Positions 53,899 to 61,910 of a stretch of 64,000 bases of DNA are shown here, one piece after another (positions within the stretch are counted from its first letter, which is position 1; every line of letters begins with the position of its first letter). Location of the stretch: assembly GCA_949285535.1 (NCBI GenBank), contig CASDZP010000003.1, forward strand, positions 57,200 through 121,199. Reading direction: 5' to 3'. The notes beneath the pieces were generated by a model. That model made no database searches. It had not been told where the DNA came from and saw only the letters and a program-made list of their open reading frames with translations. A program made the translations under genes and the position numbers. The stretch comes from an uncultured Alistipes sp. (GTDB taxonomy: Bacteria; Bacteroidota; Bacteroidia; Bacteroidales; Rikenellaceae).

Positions 53899-54897
53899 AT
53901 GGCATTATTTGAAAGTTACGACCGCCGTATCGGTAAAATCAATTCCGTTCTTAACAGCTACGGCATCAAAGATATAGACGAAGCTAAGGCTATCTGCGAC
54001 TCAAAAGGTATCGACCCTTACACTATCTGTAAGGAAACTCAGCCCATCTGCTTCGAAAACGCTGCTTGGGCGTATGTTGTAGGCGCCGCCATCGCTATCA
54101 AAAAAGGCGCTAAAACAGCTGCTGAAGCTGCTGAAGCGATAGGTGAAGGCCTCCAGGCTTTCTGTATCGCAGGCTCTGTTGCCGACGACCGTAAAGTAGG
54201 TCTCGGTCACGGTAACCTCGCAGCGATGTTGCTCCGCGATGAAACCAAATGTTTCGCTTTCCTCGCAGGTCACGAGTCATTCGCTGCCGCAGAAGGTGCA
54301 ATCAAAATCGCTGAAAAAGCGAACAAGGTTCGTAAAGAGCCCCTGCGCGTAATCCTCAACGGTCTGGGTAAAGACGCCGCTATGATTATTTCTCGTATCA
54401 ACGGCTTCACATACGTACAGACAGACTTCGACTACTACACAGGCGAACTCAAAGTAGTTAAGGAAAAAGCGTACTCAAACGGTCTTCGTGCAAAAGTTAA
54501 ATGCTACGGTGCGAACGACGTGCGTGAAGGTGTTGCCATCATGATGGCTGAAGGTGTCGATGTATCAATCACCGGTAACTCGACAAACCCCACTCGTTTC
54601 CAGCACCCCGTTGCAGGTACTTACAAGAAAGAGTGCATGGCTATCGGCCGTAAATACTTCTCTGTTGCATCAGGTGGCGGTACAGGTCGTACCCTTCACC
54701 CCGACAACATGGCTGCGGGTCCCGCTTCTTACGGTATGACCGACACCATGGGTCGTATGCACTCTGACGCTCAGTTCGCAGGTTCTTCATCAGTTCCCGC
54801 TCACGTGGAAATGATGGGCTTCCTCGGAATGGGTAACAACCCGATGGTAGGCGCAACCGTTGCTGTTGCGGTGGCTATCGAAGAGGCTTGCAAATAA
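53899..54897 (+). CDS. GGGtGRT protein, partner of the NifU-like scaffold
   Basis: 332 residues, soluble. Carries the defining SGGGTGRTLHPDNMAAGP motif near residue 252-270, and a C-terminal VEMMGFLGMGNNPMVGATVAVAVAIEEACK. Cysteines occur at intervals (AICDSKG, YTICKETQPICFEN, FCIAG), compatible with a metal or cluster site. The family name comes from the motif; its biochemical role is not established. The strict pairing with the NifU-like gene and strong codon bias suggest an abundant enzyme or maturase in Fe-S or redox metabolism. Confidence 0.88.
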   Translation: MALFESYDRRIGKINSVLNSYGIKDIDEAKAICDSKGIDPYTICKETQPICFENAAWAYVVGAAIAIKKGAKTAAEAAEAIGEGLQAFCIAGSVADDRKVGLGHGNLAAMLLRDETKCFAFLAGHESFAAAEGAIKIAEKANKVRKEPLRVILNGLGKDAAMIISRINGFTYVQTDFDYYTGELKVVKEKAYSNGLRAKVKCYGANDVREGVAIMMAEGVDVSITGNSTNPTRFQHPVAGTYKKECMAIGRKYFSVASGGGTGRTLHPDNMAAGPASYGMTDTMGRMHSDAQFAGSSSVPAHVEMMGFLGMGNNPMVGATVAVAVAIEEACK

Positions 54898-54916
54898 CAT
54901 TACGACACATAGTCTT

Positions 54917-54958
54917 GAGCAAACCGAATGTCAACCGACATTCGGTTTCTCTTTTTAT
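54917..54958 (+). terminator. Terminator of the NifU-like/GGGtGRT operon
   Basis: Perfect 12-base stem AAACCGAATGTC (54921-54932) / GACATTCGGTTT (54937-54948), 4-base loop, then CTCTTTTTATA. Confidence 0.92.
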
Positions 54959-55034
54959 AACGGATACAGACTGTTTTAAACGTTGCCTGACATCCCCGAA
55001 ACGGGCGTGGTTCTTGTTTTTGGAATAATTTGTG

Positions 55035-55042
55035 TATATTTG
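55035..55042 (+). promoter_or_regulatory. Promoter -7 box of the beta-barrel gene at 55128
   Basis: TATATTTG with TTG at 55014-55016 (spacing 18). Confidence 0.6.
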
Positions 55043-55127
55043 ACCCTGCTTGGGGAAGTTTTCGCGAAAAGAGAAAATATTTTGGATTCAGACGAAATCT
55101 TTTGACCGAGGCGTATAAATTTATTTT

Positions 55128-56093
55128 ATGAAAAAGATTCTTATAGCACTGTTTCTGTGCGCTTTCTGTTCGTTTTACGGGTGGGGACAGTCGGTACCTT
55201 CTTCCGGTGACATCAATGTCGTCTATCTTAAAAACGGCTCTGTGATAAAAGGCAAGATTGTTGAGTTCGTGCCGTCTCAAGGCGTAACAATCGCCATGGA
55301 CAACGGCAGTATAATCAAATGCGAGATTAAGCAAATCGAGAGGATAACATTGGAGTCGTATGAGCCTGTCAAGCCTGTAACTGGAGTTCCTGTCGTACCT
55401 CCCGTCTCTCCGTCTGTCAGACCCGAGCCTCAGATGAGCGAACCTACACCTGTTTTGCCTCCGTCAAAAGCGGCTGTCGTTGAAAAGTCAGAACCGTCAA
55501 AAGCGGTAGAGCCTATCAGACATAAAGCACCTGTCGCTCCTGCTGCACCTGTCGCTCCTGTTGCTCCTGTTGTCCATGTTGCTCCTGCTATGGAAAGAGA
55601 GGCTCGTTACGCTACAACTGTATCATTGTCGTACGGTACGTGTGTGGCAGGCAGTGTTTTTAATGTAGCCGGCGTAGAGGTGGCGGGAAACTATCTGTTC
55701 AATGACAAATTATCGTTGGGCGGCGGTCTCGGCTTGAAGAACTTTCATTACAAAGAGAATGTTTATGAGGGTCAGACATTGATAAAAAGTCATGTTGTAA
55801 ATGAGTTCGGTCTGCCTATTTTCGTCAGAGGTACTTATGACATAATGAAGGGGCGTTTTTCTCCTTTCGTCTCAGCCGATTTGGGTTATACCGTATCTTT
55901 GGGCGGTAACGAGATGGGCGGTATCATGTTTGAACCGTCGGTCGGATGTCTTTACCGTGTTTCAAAAAAATTGGGTGTCACCTTTGCGATAGCCTATTCT
56001 CTCGACAGATGCAATACTCAAACGGCGGTGGGTGTATTCAAGAAAGGATATGCCAATTCGTTGAGCGGTAAAATCGGAATAAGATTCAAATAA
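55128..56093 (+). CDS. Outer-membrane beta-barrel protein with N-terminal Lsm/SH3-like domain
   Basis: 321 residues. Signal peptide ending at FYGWGQS. Residues 27-75 form a small beta domain (VVYLKNGSVIKGKIVEFVP, VTIAMDNGSIIKCEIKQIERI) of the kind found at the N-terminus of many Bacteroidota surface proteins. Residues about 80-160 are a Pro/Val/Ala linker with APV repeats, probably spanning the peptidoglycan. The C-terminal 160 residues alternate like an 8-stranded outer-membrane barrel (LSLGGGLGLKNFHYKENVY, FSPFVSADLGYTVSLGG). No specific function can be assigned. Terminator at 56110-56160. Confidence 0.7.
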   Translation: MKKILIALFLCAFCSFYGWGQSVPSSGDINVVYLKNGSVIKGKIVEFVPSQGVTIAMDNGSIIKCEIKQIERITLESYEPVKPVTGVPVVPPVSPSVRPEPQMSEPTPVLPPSKAAVVEKSEPSKAVEPIRHKAPVAPAAPVAPVAPVVHVAPAMEREARYATTVSLSYGTCVAGSVFNVAGVEVAGNYLFNDKLSLGGGLGLKNFHYKENVYEGQTLIKSHVVNEFGLPIFVRGTYDIMKGRFSPFVSADLGYTVSLGGNEMGGIMFEPSVGCLYRVSKKLGVTFAIAYSLDRCNTQTAVGVFKKGYANSLSGKIGIRFK

Positions 56094-56109
56094 TTAAATC
56101 GGATATACA

Positions 56110-56160
56110 CAAAAATACACCCTCAAGTCAAAAAGTGATTTGAGGGTGTATTTGTTTTTG
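56110..56160. terminator. Bidirectional terminator between 55128-56093 and the DUF4422 gene
   Basis: 14-base stem (56113-56126 with 56140-56153, core TACACCCTCAA) flanked by A-rich and T-rich runs. Confidence 0.85.
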
Positions 56161-56194
56161 TCTTGAATGTCTGCTTTTGCGGCATTATACCAAA

Positions 56195-57066
56195 TTAAAG
56201 ATTTGGGTACTCTTTCGGTTTTGAGTTAAACATGAACATTAATTTTTTGTTCAATGTGCTGAATATTTGTCCTGGCAGGGAGCGGTTTTTGACATCTTTC
56301 CCGTCCACAAACTGAATTACAGGGTAATAAATCCGTTTTTTACCTTTTGCCTGCATATATACCGAGAGAAGTCTTTCCGCCATAAAACCGAATATTCGTT
56401 TCTGGTATCGGTCATATTTTGAGATGTCTATTCTTGTCTCCAGCTTGAACAGAACGTCGAAAAGCCATGAGCAGTAACCGTCAAAGTCGTCCCATGACAT
56501 TATGAACATATTGTAAGGCGACAAGCGGTTGCTCAACATTACCTTGTCAAAGGCTTCCGTAAATTCGTTGGAGCCGTTCTCAAAAACAATCTCCCTTAGT
56601 TTTTGGAAGTCGGATTTAAAATGACTTCTGCAATAGTGTGCAAATAGTGTTTTGTTCAGAAACATAGGTTTGCTTACGACTACACAACCGTCTTTAAGTT
56701 TTTTTTCAGAAAATCGGGGATTGACAAATCATATCTGTCGAATTTTTCGACATCCGCCATCTTGTAAGAATAAGCGGGATGTATCATGTTGTGGAAGTCG
56801 AAAAATCTTCTGTAATGACATAATCCGATGAAATCTACTCCTTTCAGGTTCTTCCATGCCCAATACAAAGCGGTCAGCTCGCAGAAAGAGCCGTTCTTGT
56901 GACTTATGTTGTCACCCGTGTCATCACCCATCATCTCAAGAGATACGGGTGATATGCTTCTGCCGACGTGAATAGGGGTATATGTCGTGTCTCTGTATAT
57001 TACGTCGTTTTTGTGGTAGGCTACCAAAATGGATATATTGGGTTCTTCTTTGTTCGGGTTTTTCAT
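56195..57066 (-). pseudogene. DUF4422 glycosyltransferase split by a frameshift at an A8 tract
   Basis: DUF4422 proteins are putative capsule/LPS glycosyltransferases. The first frame (57066 to 56680, 128 residues) has the family core: HVGRSISP, DDTGDNISHKNGSFCELTALYWAWKNL and GLCHYRRFF. It then stops shortly after SIPDFLKKNLK. The second frame (ATG at 56665, end 56195) holds the rest; read upstream of that ATG it continues as LKDGCVVVSKPMFLNKTLFAHYC. One extra A in the eight-A run (+ strand T-run 56699-56706) would fuse both into about 290 residues, near family length. Either a sequencing slip, a recent mutation, or phase-variable slippage; otherwise the gene looks undecayed. No other sugar genes adjoin it. 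Confidence 0.8.
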
Positions 57067-57477
57067 TTTATGTGCAGATATGTTGTTCTACAACAATGTT
57101 CGATGGTTTAGGGTTATTGTCAATCGAACCTATATTGGCAAATATACAAAAAAATGTCTCAAAAAAGGTTTTTTATTGTCTTTTTTTGAAACTGTTGTCG
57201 TGCCAACATTGTATTCCTGTATATTTTACAATAACCGCGTGAGTTTGGAGAGGTGGGGAGTTTGCGAGTGTCGGTTGTATTGTTTTTTGCATGGAAATTG
57301 GGTGGTGGGAAGTTTGTGAGGGGCGTTAGGCTATGCACGGGAAGGGGCAGACTTCGTAAGAGACAATGAGCCAAATGAGTGTGACATGGTTAAAAGGGGC
57401 TGTGCCCCTCGTTTTGTCTTACTTTGTCGAGTGACAAAGTAAGCCCCGCGGGAGCGCCGTCGGAGACATCTTGTAAA

Positions 57478-57543
57478 AGATACCGATTTGAGGTGAGACA
57501 AAAAACTTCATGTGTTTTTTTATCTCACCCCAAATCGGTATCT
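57478..57543. repeat. 21-base inverted repeat overlapping the yidE-type promoter
   Basis: Arms 57478-57498 and 57523-57543 pair at 20 of 21 positions (outer end AGATACCGATTT), separated by 24 bases. The right arm contains most of the -7 box TATCTTTG (57539-57546). Confidence 0.9.
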
Positions 57544-57546
57544 TTG
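57539..57546 (+). promoter_or_regulatory. Promoter -7 box of the YidE-type transporter gene
   Basis: TATCTTTG, 27 bases before the start codon at 57574, lying in the right arm of the inverted repeat. Confidence 0.65.
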
Positions 57547-57573
57547 CGGCTCATTAAACAAAAAATATTGAGT

Positions 57574-59190
57574 ATGAACGGATTGTTGCCATCATTTTTA
57601 ACAGACTTGTTGCAATCGCCATATTTCGCTCTTTTCGTGATTATCGCGTTGGGTTTTATGCTCGGACGTATCAACATCAAAGGCATATCGCTTGATGTGT
57701 CTGCCGTCATCTTCGTGGCATTGCTTTTCGGTCACTTCGGAGTGGTTATACCCTCGTCGTTGAGCGACTTCGGAATGGTGCTGTTCATCTTCACCATAGG
57801 CATACAGGCGGGACCCGGATTTTTCCGCTCGTTCCGCTCCAAGGGACGTTCACTTGTCATCATATCTCTCGTGATAGTCTCGACCGCAGCCATTGCCGCC
57901 GTAGCCATGCGCTACCTCTTCGGTCTCGATACCGCCGCAACCACAGGTATCCTTACGGGTGCCCTTACCAGCACTCCAGGTCTCGCCACCGCCAAAGAGA
58001 TAGCGGGTGACGATACCGCCGTCGCATACGGTATCGCATATCCGTTCGGTGTCATAGGCGTCATCCTCTTCGTCAAACTGCTGCCCAGATTGTGCAAAAT
58101 AAATCTCGCCGATGTGGAACGTGAGATGGCAAACGAGGACAGAAGCAGATACCCTGAAATAGCGACACGTACCTGCCGTGTGGAAAACATCGCATTCACC
58201 GATAAAACCCTCTCGGAGATGAACCTCAGGGTCATCACGGGCGGCGCGGTTGTCTCACGCATCAAACATGACGGCGAATATCTTTTGCCTACGGGTAACA
58301 GCCGACTCTCTCACGGCGACCTCATAAAAGCCGTGGGTACCGATGCCGCACTCGACAAACTCGAACAATTCGTTGGCTCAAAAGTGGAGGAGGACCTGCC
58401 GCTTGGCGTGGAACTCGACCTTGTAACGGCAATCGTCTCCAACAAAGCACTTGTCAATATGCGTCTGTCGTCACTCAACATATCATCCAACTTCAACTGT
58501 ACCGTCACCAGAGTGCGCCGTTCGGGTATAGACCTGCCGCCTACTCCAAACCTTCAACTTCGATGGGGTGATAAACTGACTATCGTGGGACGTAAGGGCG
58601 ACTTGTCAGAGCTGACAAAACTGCTGGGTAACGATGCGAAAAAACTCTCCGATACCGACTTCTTCCCCATTGCGCTCGGTATCGTGCTCGGAGTGCTGTT
58701 CGGCCGCCTCACGCTGTCGCTTGGCGATACATTCTCTTTCTCGTTCGGACTGACAGGTGGAGTTCTCGTCATGGCGTTGTTGCTCAGCGCGAAAGGTAAG
58801 ACAGGACCCGTTGTCTGGTCGATGTCGAGTTCAGCCAATCAGCTGTTGCGACAGCTCGGTCTGTTGCTGTTCCTTGCGGGGGTCGGTACATCGGCAGGGC
58901 AGAGCGTTGTCGAGACTATCCAACGTGAGGGTTGGAGCCTTTTTATCGCCGGTATAGTGGTGACCCTTGCGCCGATGATAGCAGCCGCATTCGTGGGTAT
59001 GAGATTCTTTAAAATAAACATCTTTGACCTGTTGGGAACGATAACGGGCGGTATGACAAGCACACCCGGTCTTGCCGCCGCCGACTCCATGACCGACAGC
59101 CCCGCGCCGTCAATAGCATACGCAACTGTCTATCCCGTGGCGATGGTGTTCCTTATCTTGTGCGTTCAGGCGATTGCCTCAATATTTTAG
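57574..59190 (+). CDS. YidE/YbjL-type transporter with two RCK_C (TrkA-C) domains
   Basis: Inner-membrane putative exchanger of the aspartate:alanine antiporter family. 538 residues from the ATG at 57574; the open frame extends upstream across the promoter, so earlier starts are rejected. Two membrane halves, each ending with the duplicated signature (GILTGALTSTPGLATAKE and GTITGGMTSTPGLAAADS), flank two cytoplasmic RCK_C domains (about 205-290 and 295-375) that probably bind a regulatory ligand. The substrate is not known for most members. Single gene, closed by the terminator at 59214-59250. Confidence 0.88.
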   Translation: MNGLLPSFLTDLLQSPYFALFVIIALGFMLGRINIKGISLDVSAVIFVALLFGHFGVVIPSSLSDFGMVLFIFTIGIQAGPGFFRSFRSKGRSLVIISLVIVSTAAIAAVAMRYLFGLDTAATTGILTGALTSTPGLATAKEIAGDDTAVAYGIAYPFGVIGVILFVKLLPRLCKINLADVEREMANEDRSRYPEIATRTCRVENIAFTDKTLSEMNLRVITGGAVVSRIKHDGEYLLPTGNSRLSHGDLIKAVGTDAALDKLEQFVGSKVEEDLPLGVELDLVTAIVSNKALVNMRLSSLNISSNFNCTVTRVRRSGIDLPPTPNLQLRWGDKLTIVGRKGDLSELTKLLGNDAKKLSDTDFFPIALGIVLGVLFGRLTLSLGDTFSFSFGLTGGVLVMALLLSAKGKTGPVVWSMSSSANQLLRQLGLLLFLAGVGTSAGQSVVETIQREGWSLFIAGIVVTLAPMIAAAFVGMRFFKINIFDLLGTITGGMTSTPGLAAADSMTDSPAPSIAYATVYPVAMVFLILCVQAIASIF

Positions 59191-59213
59191 TACAGTAATA
59201 TGAAGGCATAACA

Positions 59214-59250
59214 TAAAAAAAGACGGACAACGTAAGTGTCCGTCTTTTTG
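59214..59250. terminator. Bidirectional terminator between the yidE-type gene and aroC
   Basis: Eight-base stem AGACGGAC (59221-59228) / GTCCGTCT (59238-59245) with A-run and T-run flanks extending the pairing. Confidence 0.92.
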
Positions 59251-59269
59251 TCTTTATATATGTAAAAGG

Positions 59270-60271
59270 CTATCTCTTTCGATACCCCTCCCGCATCAGC
59301 ATGAAATCCACCAGCGTTATCGCTGCCGCCGCCTCAGCTATCACGGGTACACGCAAGGCTATGCAGGCGTCGTGTCGTCCCTTTATCATCAGCGGTTCGA
59401 CTTTGTTCGTGTCGAAGTCGTATGTCATCTGTGTAGTGGCTATGCTCGACGTGGGTTTTACCGCTATTCGGAACACTATGTCGTTCCCGTTTGTGATACC
59501 TCCGTTAACGCCTCCCGCATGATTCGTGAAGGTGTGTCCTTCGCCGTCTTTTATCCTGTCGTTATGCTCCGACCCTTTCTGCGCCGCCGAGGCGAATCCG
59601 TCTCCGAACTCGACCCCTCTTACTGCAGGTATGGAGAAGAGCAGATGTGACAGTCGAGCCTCCACCGAGTCGAAGAAAGGCTCTCCCAGACCTACGGGTA
59701 CTCCCTCCGCACGACACTCCACGATGCCGCCGACAGAGTCGCATGAGGTCAAAGCCTGCTCTATGATTACTGACCAGTGGCGTTTCTCCGTGTCGCCGCC
59801 TATCGACGTAACCTCCGCCGATATCTTTATCCCTTTTGAGGCGAGTATCTTCTTTGCCAACGCTCCCGCAGCCACCATGCCGAGCGTTATCCGTCCGGAG
59901 AAGTGACCGCCGCCTCGATAGTCGTTGAAACCGTCATATTTTACTCGCGCCACAAAGTCGGAGTGACCCGGACGCGGATGTTTTATCAGGTTGGAATAGT
60001 CTCCGCTTAGCGTGTTCTCGTTGTCGAAAAGTATCGTTAGCGGTGCACCCGTGGTGTGTCCGTCAAATACCCCGCTGACGATATGCGGCGCGTCCGACTC
60101 CTTACGAGGGGTCGTGCCTTTCGCACCCGCCCTGCGTCTATCCAGATCGGCGTTGAGGTCGTCCTCCGAGAGCATGATGCCCGCGGGTACTCCGTCGATT
60201 ACAACTCCGACCTTTTCTCCATGCGACTCGCCGAAGATTGATACTCTGAAAAGCGTTCCCGTCGTGTTCAT
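59270..60271 (-). CDS. aroC: Chorismate synthase
   Basis: Last common step of the shikimate pathway: EPSP to chorismate with reduced FMN. 333 residues from the ATG at 60271 (NTTGTLFRVSIFGESHGEKV); an in-frame ATG 87 bases upstream lies inside mlaF and is rejected. Motifs: FGESHG, RRRAGAKGTTPRKESD, RPGHSDFVARVKYDGFNDYRGGGHFSGRIT and the C-terminal KGRHDACIALRVPVIAEAA. Starts one base after the mlaF stop, so it is the third gene of an mlaE-mlaF-aroC run. The pathway partner aroA lies just beyond mlaE on the other strand. Confidence 0.96.
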   Translation of the reverse strand: MNTTGTLFRVSIFGESHGEKVGVVIDGVPAGIMLSEDDLNADLDRRRAGAKGTTPRKESDAPHIVSGVFDGHTTGAPLTILFDNENTLSGDYSNLIKHPRPGHSDFVARVKYDGFNDYRGGGHFSGRITLGMVAAGALAKKILASKGIKISAEVTSIGGDTEKRHWSVIIEQALTSCDSVGGIVECRAEGVPVGLGEPFFDSVEARLSHLLFSIPAVRGVEFGDGFASAAQKGSEHNDRIKDGEGHTFTNHAGGVNGGITNGNDIVFRIAVKPTSSIATTQMTYDFDTNKVEPLMIKGRHDACIALRVPVIAEAAAAITLVDFMLMREGYRKR

Positions 60272-60272
60272 A

Positions 60273-61025
60273 TTACATGTTCTGTCGTGCCCTCTTCGCC
60301 ATTGCCGAGGCAAATACAAAATCGTTAAGTTCCTTGTTGTCAGAGGAGAGAATATCATCCTTGCTGCCTCTCCACCACATCTTGCCCTGATAGATGAACG
60401 TCACCGTCTCGCCTATCTCCATTACAGAGTTCATGTCGTGGGTGTTGATGATAGTCGTTATCCCGTACTCCTCTGTCACCTCCTTGATAAGGTTGTCTAT
60501 CACCACAGAAGTCAGCGGGTCGAGACCCGAGTTGGGCTCGTCGCAGAATAGGTAACGCGGTTTCATGACAATGGCACGCGCGATTGATACACGCTTGACC
60601 ATACCCCCGCTTATCTCCGAAGGATAGAGGTCGTAAGCCTTGTCCAGACGAACCTTTTTTAAGGTGTCGTGCACTATGTCGAGTTTCTCGCTCTCGCTGT
60701 AATCGGTAAAGACATCGAGCGGAAACTTGACGTTATCCACAACGGTGAGCGAGTCGAATAGCGCGCCACCCTGAAAGAGCATCCCCACCTGCTTGCGTAT
60801 CTCCTTCTTCTCGTTGAACCCCAGCGAGCTGTAACATACATCGTCATAGAAGATGCGCCCCTCGTCTATCTGGTGTAAGCCGAGCAACGATTTGAGCAAC
60901 ACCGTCTTGCCCGAACCGCTCTGTCCTATTATCAGGTTCGTCTTACCCGTCTCGAAAGTAGCCGAAACATTGTCGAGGACAATATGGTCATCGAAATGTT
61001 TTGATATGTTTTCTGCTTTAATCAT
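60273..61025 (-). CDS. mlaF: ABC transporter ATP-binding protein, MlaF type
   Basis: Drives phospholipid transport between the membranes to keep outer-membrane lipid asymmetry. 250 residues. Walker A IGQSGSGKTVLLKS, signature EISGGMVKRVSIARAI, Walker B YLFCDEPNSGLDP and the switch His in INTHDMNSV are present; the signature ISGGM matches MlaF-type proteins. Four bases after the permease gene. The substrate-binding MlaD homologue is not in the window. Confidence 0.92.
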   Translation of the reverse strand: MIKAENISKHFDDHIVLDNVSATFETGKTNLIIGQSGSGKTVLLKSLLGLHQIDEGRIFYDDVCYSSLGFNEKKEIRKQVGMLFQGGALFDSLTVVDNVKFPLDVFTDYSESEKLDIVHDTLKKVRLDKAYDLYPSEISGGMVKRVSIARAIVMKPRYLFCDEPNSGLDPLTSVVIDNLIKEVTEEYGITTIINTHDMNSVMEIGETVTFIYQGKMWWRGSKDDILSSDNKELNDFVFASAMAKRARQNM

Positions 61026-61029
61026 CCTT

Positions 61030-61782
61030 TTAGTAATTGAAGAAAAGTTTCGTGAGAATCATGTCGAATATCAAAACGACAATGGTACTCGAAACCACCG
61101 CCTGTGTGCTCGAACGCCCCACTTCGAGGGAGTTGCCTTTGGCATAGTATCCGTAATATGCGGAAACAGACGTTATTATGAAGGCGAAAACCACCATTTT
61201 GCTGACACCGTAGAAAACCAGATAGGGTCTGAAGTCGCTCAAAAGACCCTGCATGAAGTCGTCGGGGGTCATCATGTCAACGGTAAAGACAATAGAGTAG
61301 CCGCCTATCACACCCACAATCATACTCATCATCGTGAGCAGCGGGAAGAATATCATCGCGGCGATAATTTTAGGCAATATCAGGTGGTTGGCGGAGTTGA
61401 CACCCATAATCTCAAGTGCGTCTATCTGCTCGGTAATCCTCATCGTACCTATCTCCGAGGCGATGTTCGACCCGACCTTGCCCGCCAATATCAACGCGAC
61501 AACCGTAGAGCTGAACTCCAAAATCAACGATTCACGTGTGGCGTAACCGATGAGGTATTTGGGCAGAAACGGCGATTCGAGGTTGATTGCCATCTGAAGC
61601 GCGACAACCGCACCCATGAATACGGATATAATCGCCACAATGCCGACAGAGTTGAGACCCAGTTTCTCCATCTCATCAAGAAGCTGACGACGAAAAACCA
61701 TTCCCTTGACCGGACGACTGAACACCTTGCCCATGAGCATCATGTATCGTCCTATCTCCGATAATATTTTTGTTATAAACAT
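61030..61782 (-). CDS. mlaE: ABC transporter permease, MlaE type
   Basis: Inner-membrane permease of the lipid asymmetry system, partner of MlaF. 250 residues with five to six membrane segments. Contains QLLDEMEKLGLNSVGIVAIISVFMGAVVALQ and the conserved LILAGKVGSNIASEIGTMRITEQIDALEIMGV signature of the MlaE family. First gene of the operon; its start faces aroA across about 130 bases. Confidence 0.93.
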   Translation of the reverse strand: MFITKILSEIGRYMMLMGKVFSRPVKGMVFRRQLLDEMEKLGLNSVGIVAIISVFMGAVVALQMAINLESPFLPKYLIGYATRESLILEFSSTVVALILAGKVGSNIASEIGTMRITEQIDALEIMGVNSANHLILPKIIAAMIFFPLLTMMSMIVGVIGGYSIVFTVDMMTPDDFMQGLLSDFRPYLVFYGVSKMVVFAFIITSVSAYYGYYAKGNSLEVGRSSTQAVVSSTIVVLIFDMILTKLFFNY

Positions 61783-61859
61783 TTCCAGATACTGTTACAA
61801 ATCATGCAAATATAATGTTTTTTTCGCTCAAGAAGCGCAATTTTTTCCGCGACGGAATG

Positions 61860-61886
61860 TTTGTCTCTTTAAAAAGATTAAATTTG
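61860..61886 (+). promoter_or_regulatory. Promoter of aroA
   Basis: TTTG at 61860-61863 and TAAATTTG at 61879-61886 (spacing 15, slightly short), 24 bases before the start codon at 61911. Confidence 0.6.
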
Positions 61887-61910
61887 TCGTATTACAATAA
61901 CAGAAACAAC

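Larger units (their letters stand above)
57067..57573. other. Palindrome-rich intergenic region before the YidE-type transporter
   Basis: 507 bases without a supportable gene. 57240-57380 is unusually G-rich on the + strand for this genome. Then come AGGGGC-TGT-GCCCCT (57395-57409), an 11-base perfect hairpin (57418-57428 with 57433-57443, arm CTTACTTTGTC) and the 21-base inverted repeat at 57478-57543 that overlaps the promoter. Confidence 0.75.

Noticed and set aside
57478..57543. Invertible promoter (phase switch)
   Set aside because: The 24-base spacer is much shorter than known Bacteroides invertible promoters and no recombinase is near; kept only as an inverted repeat.
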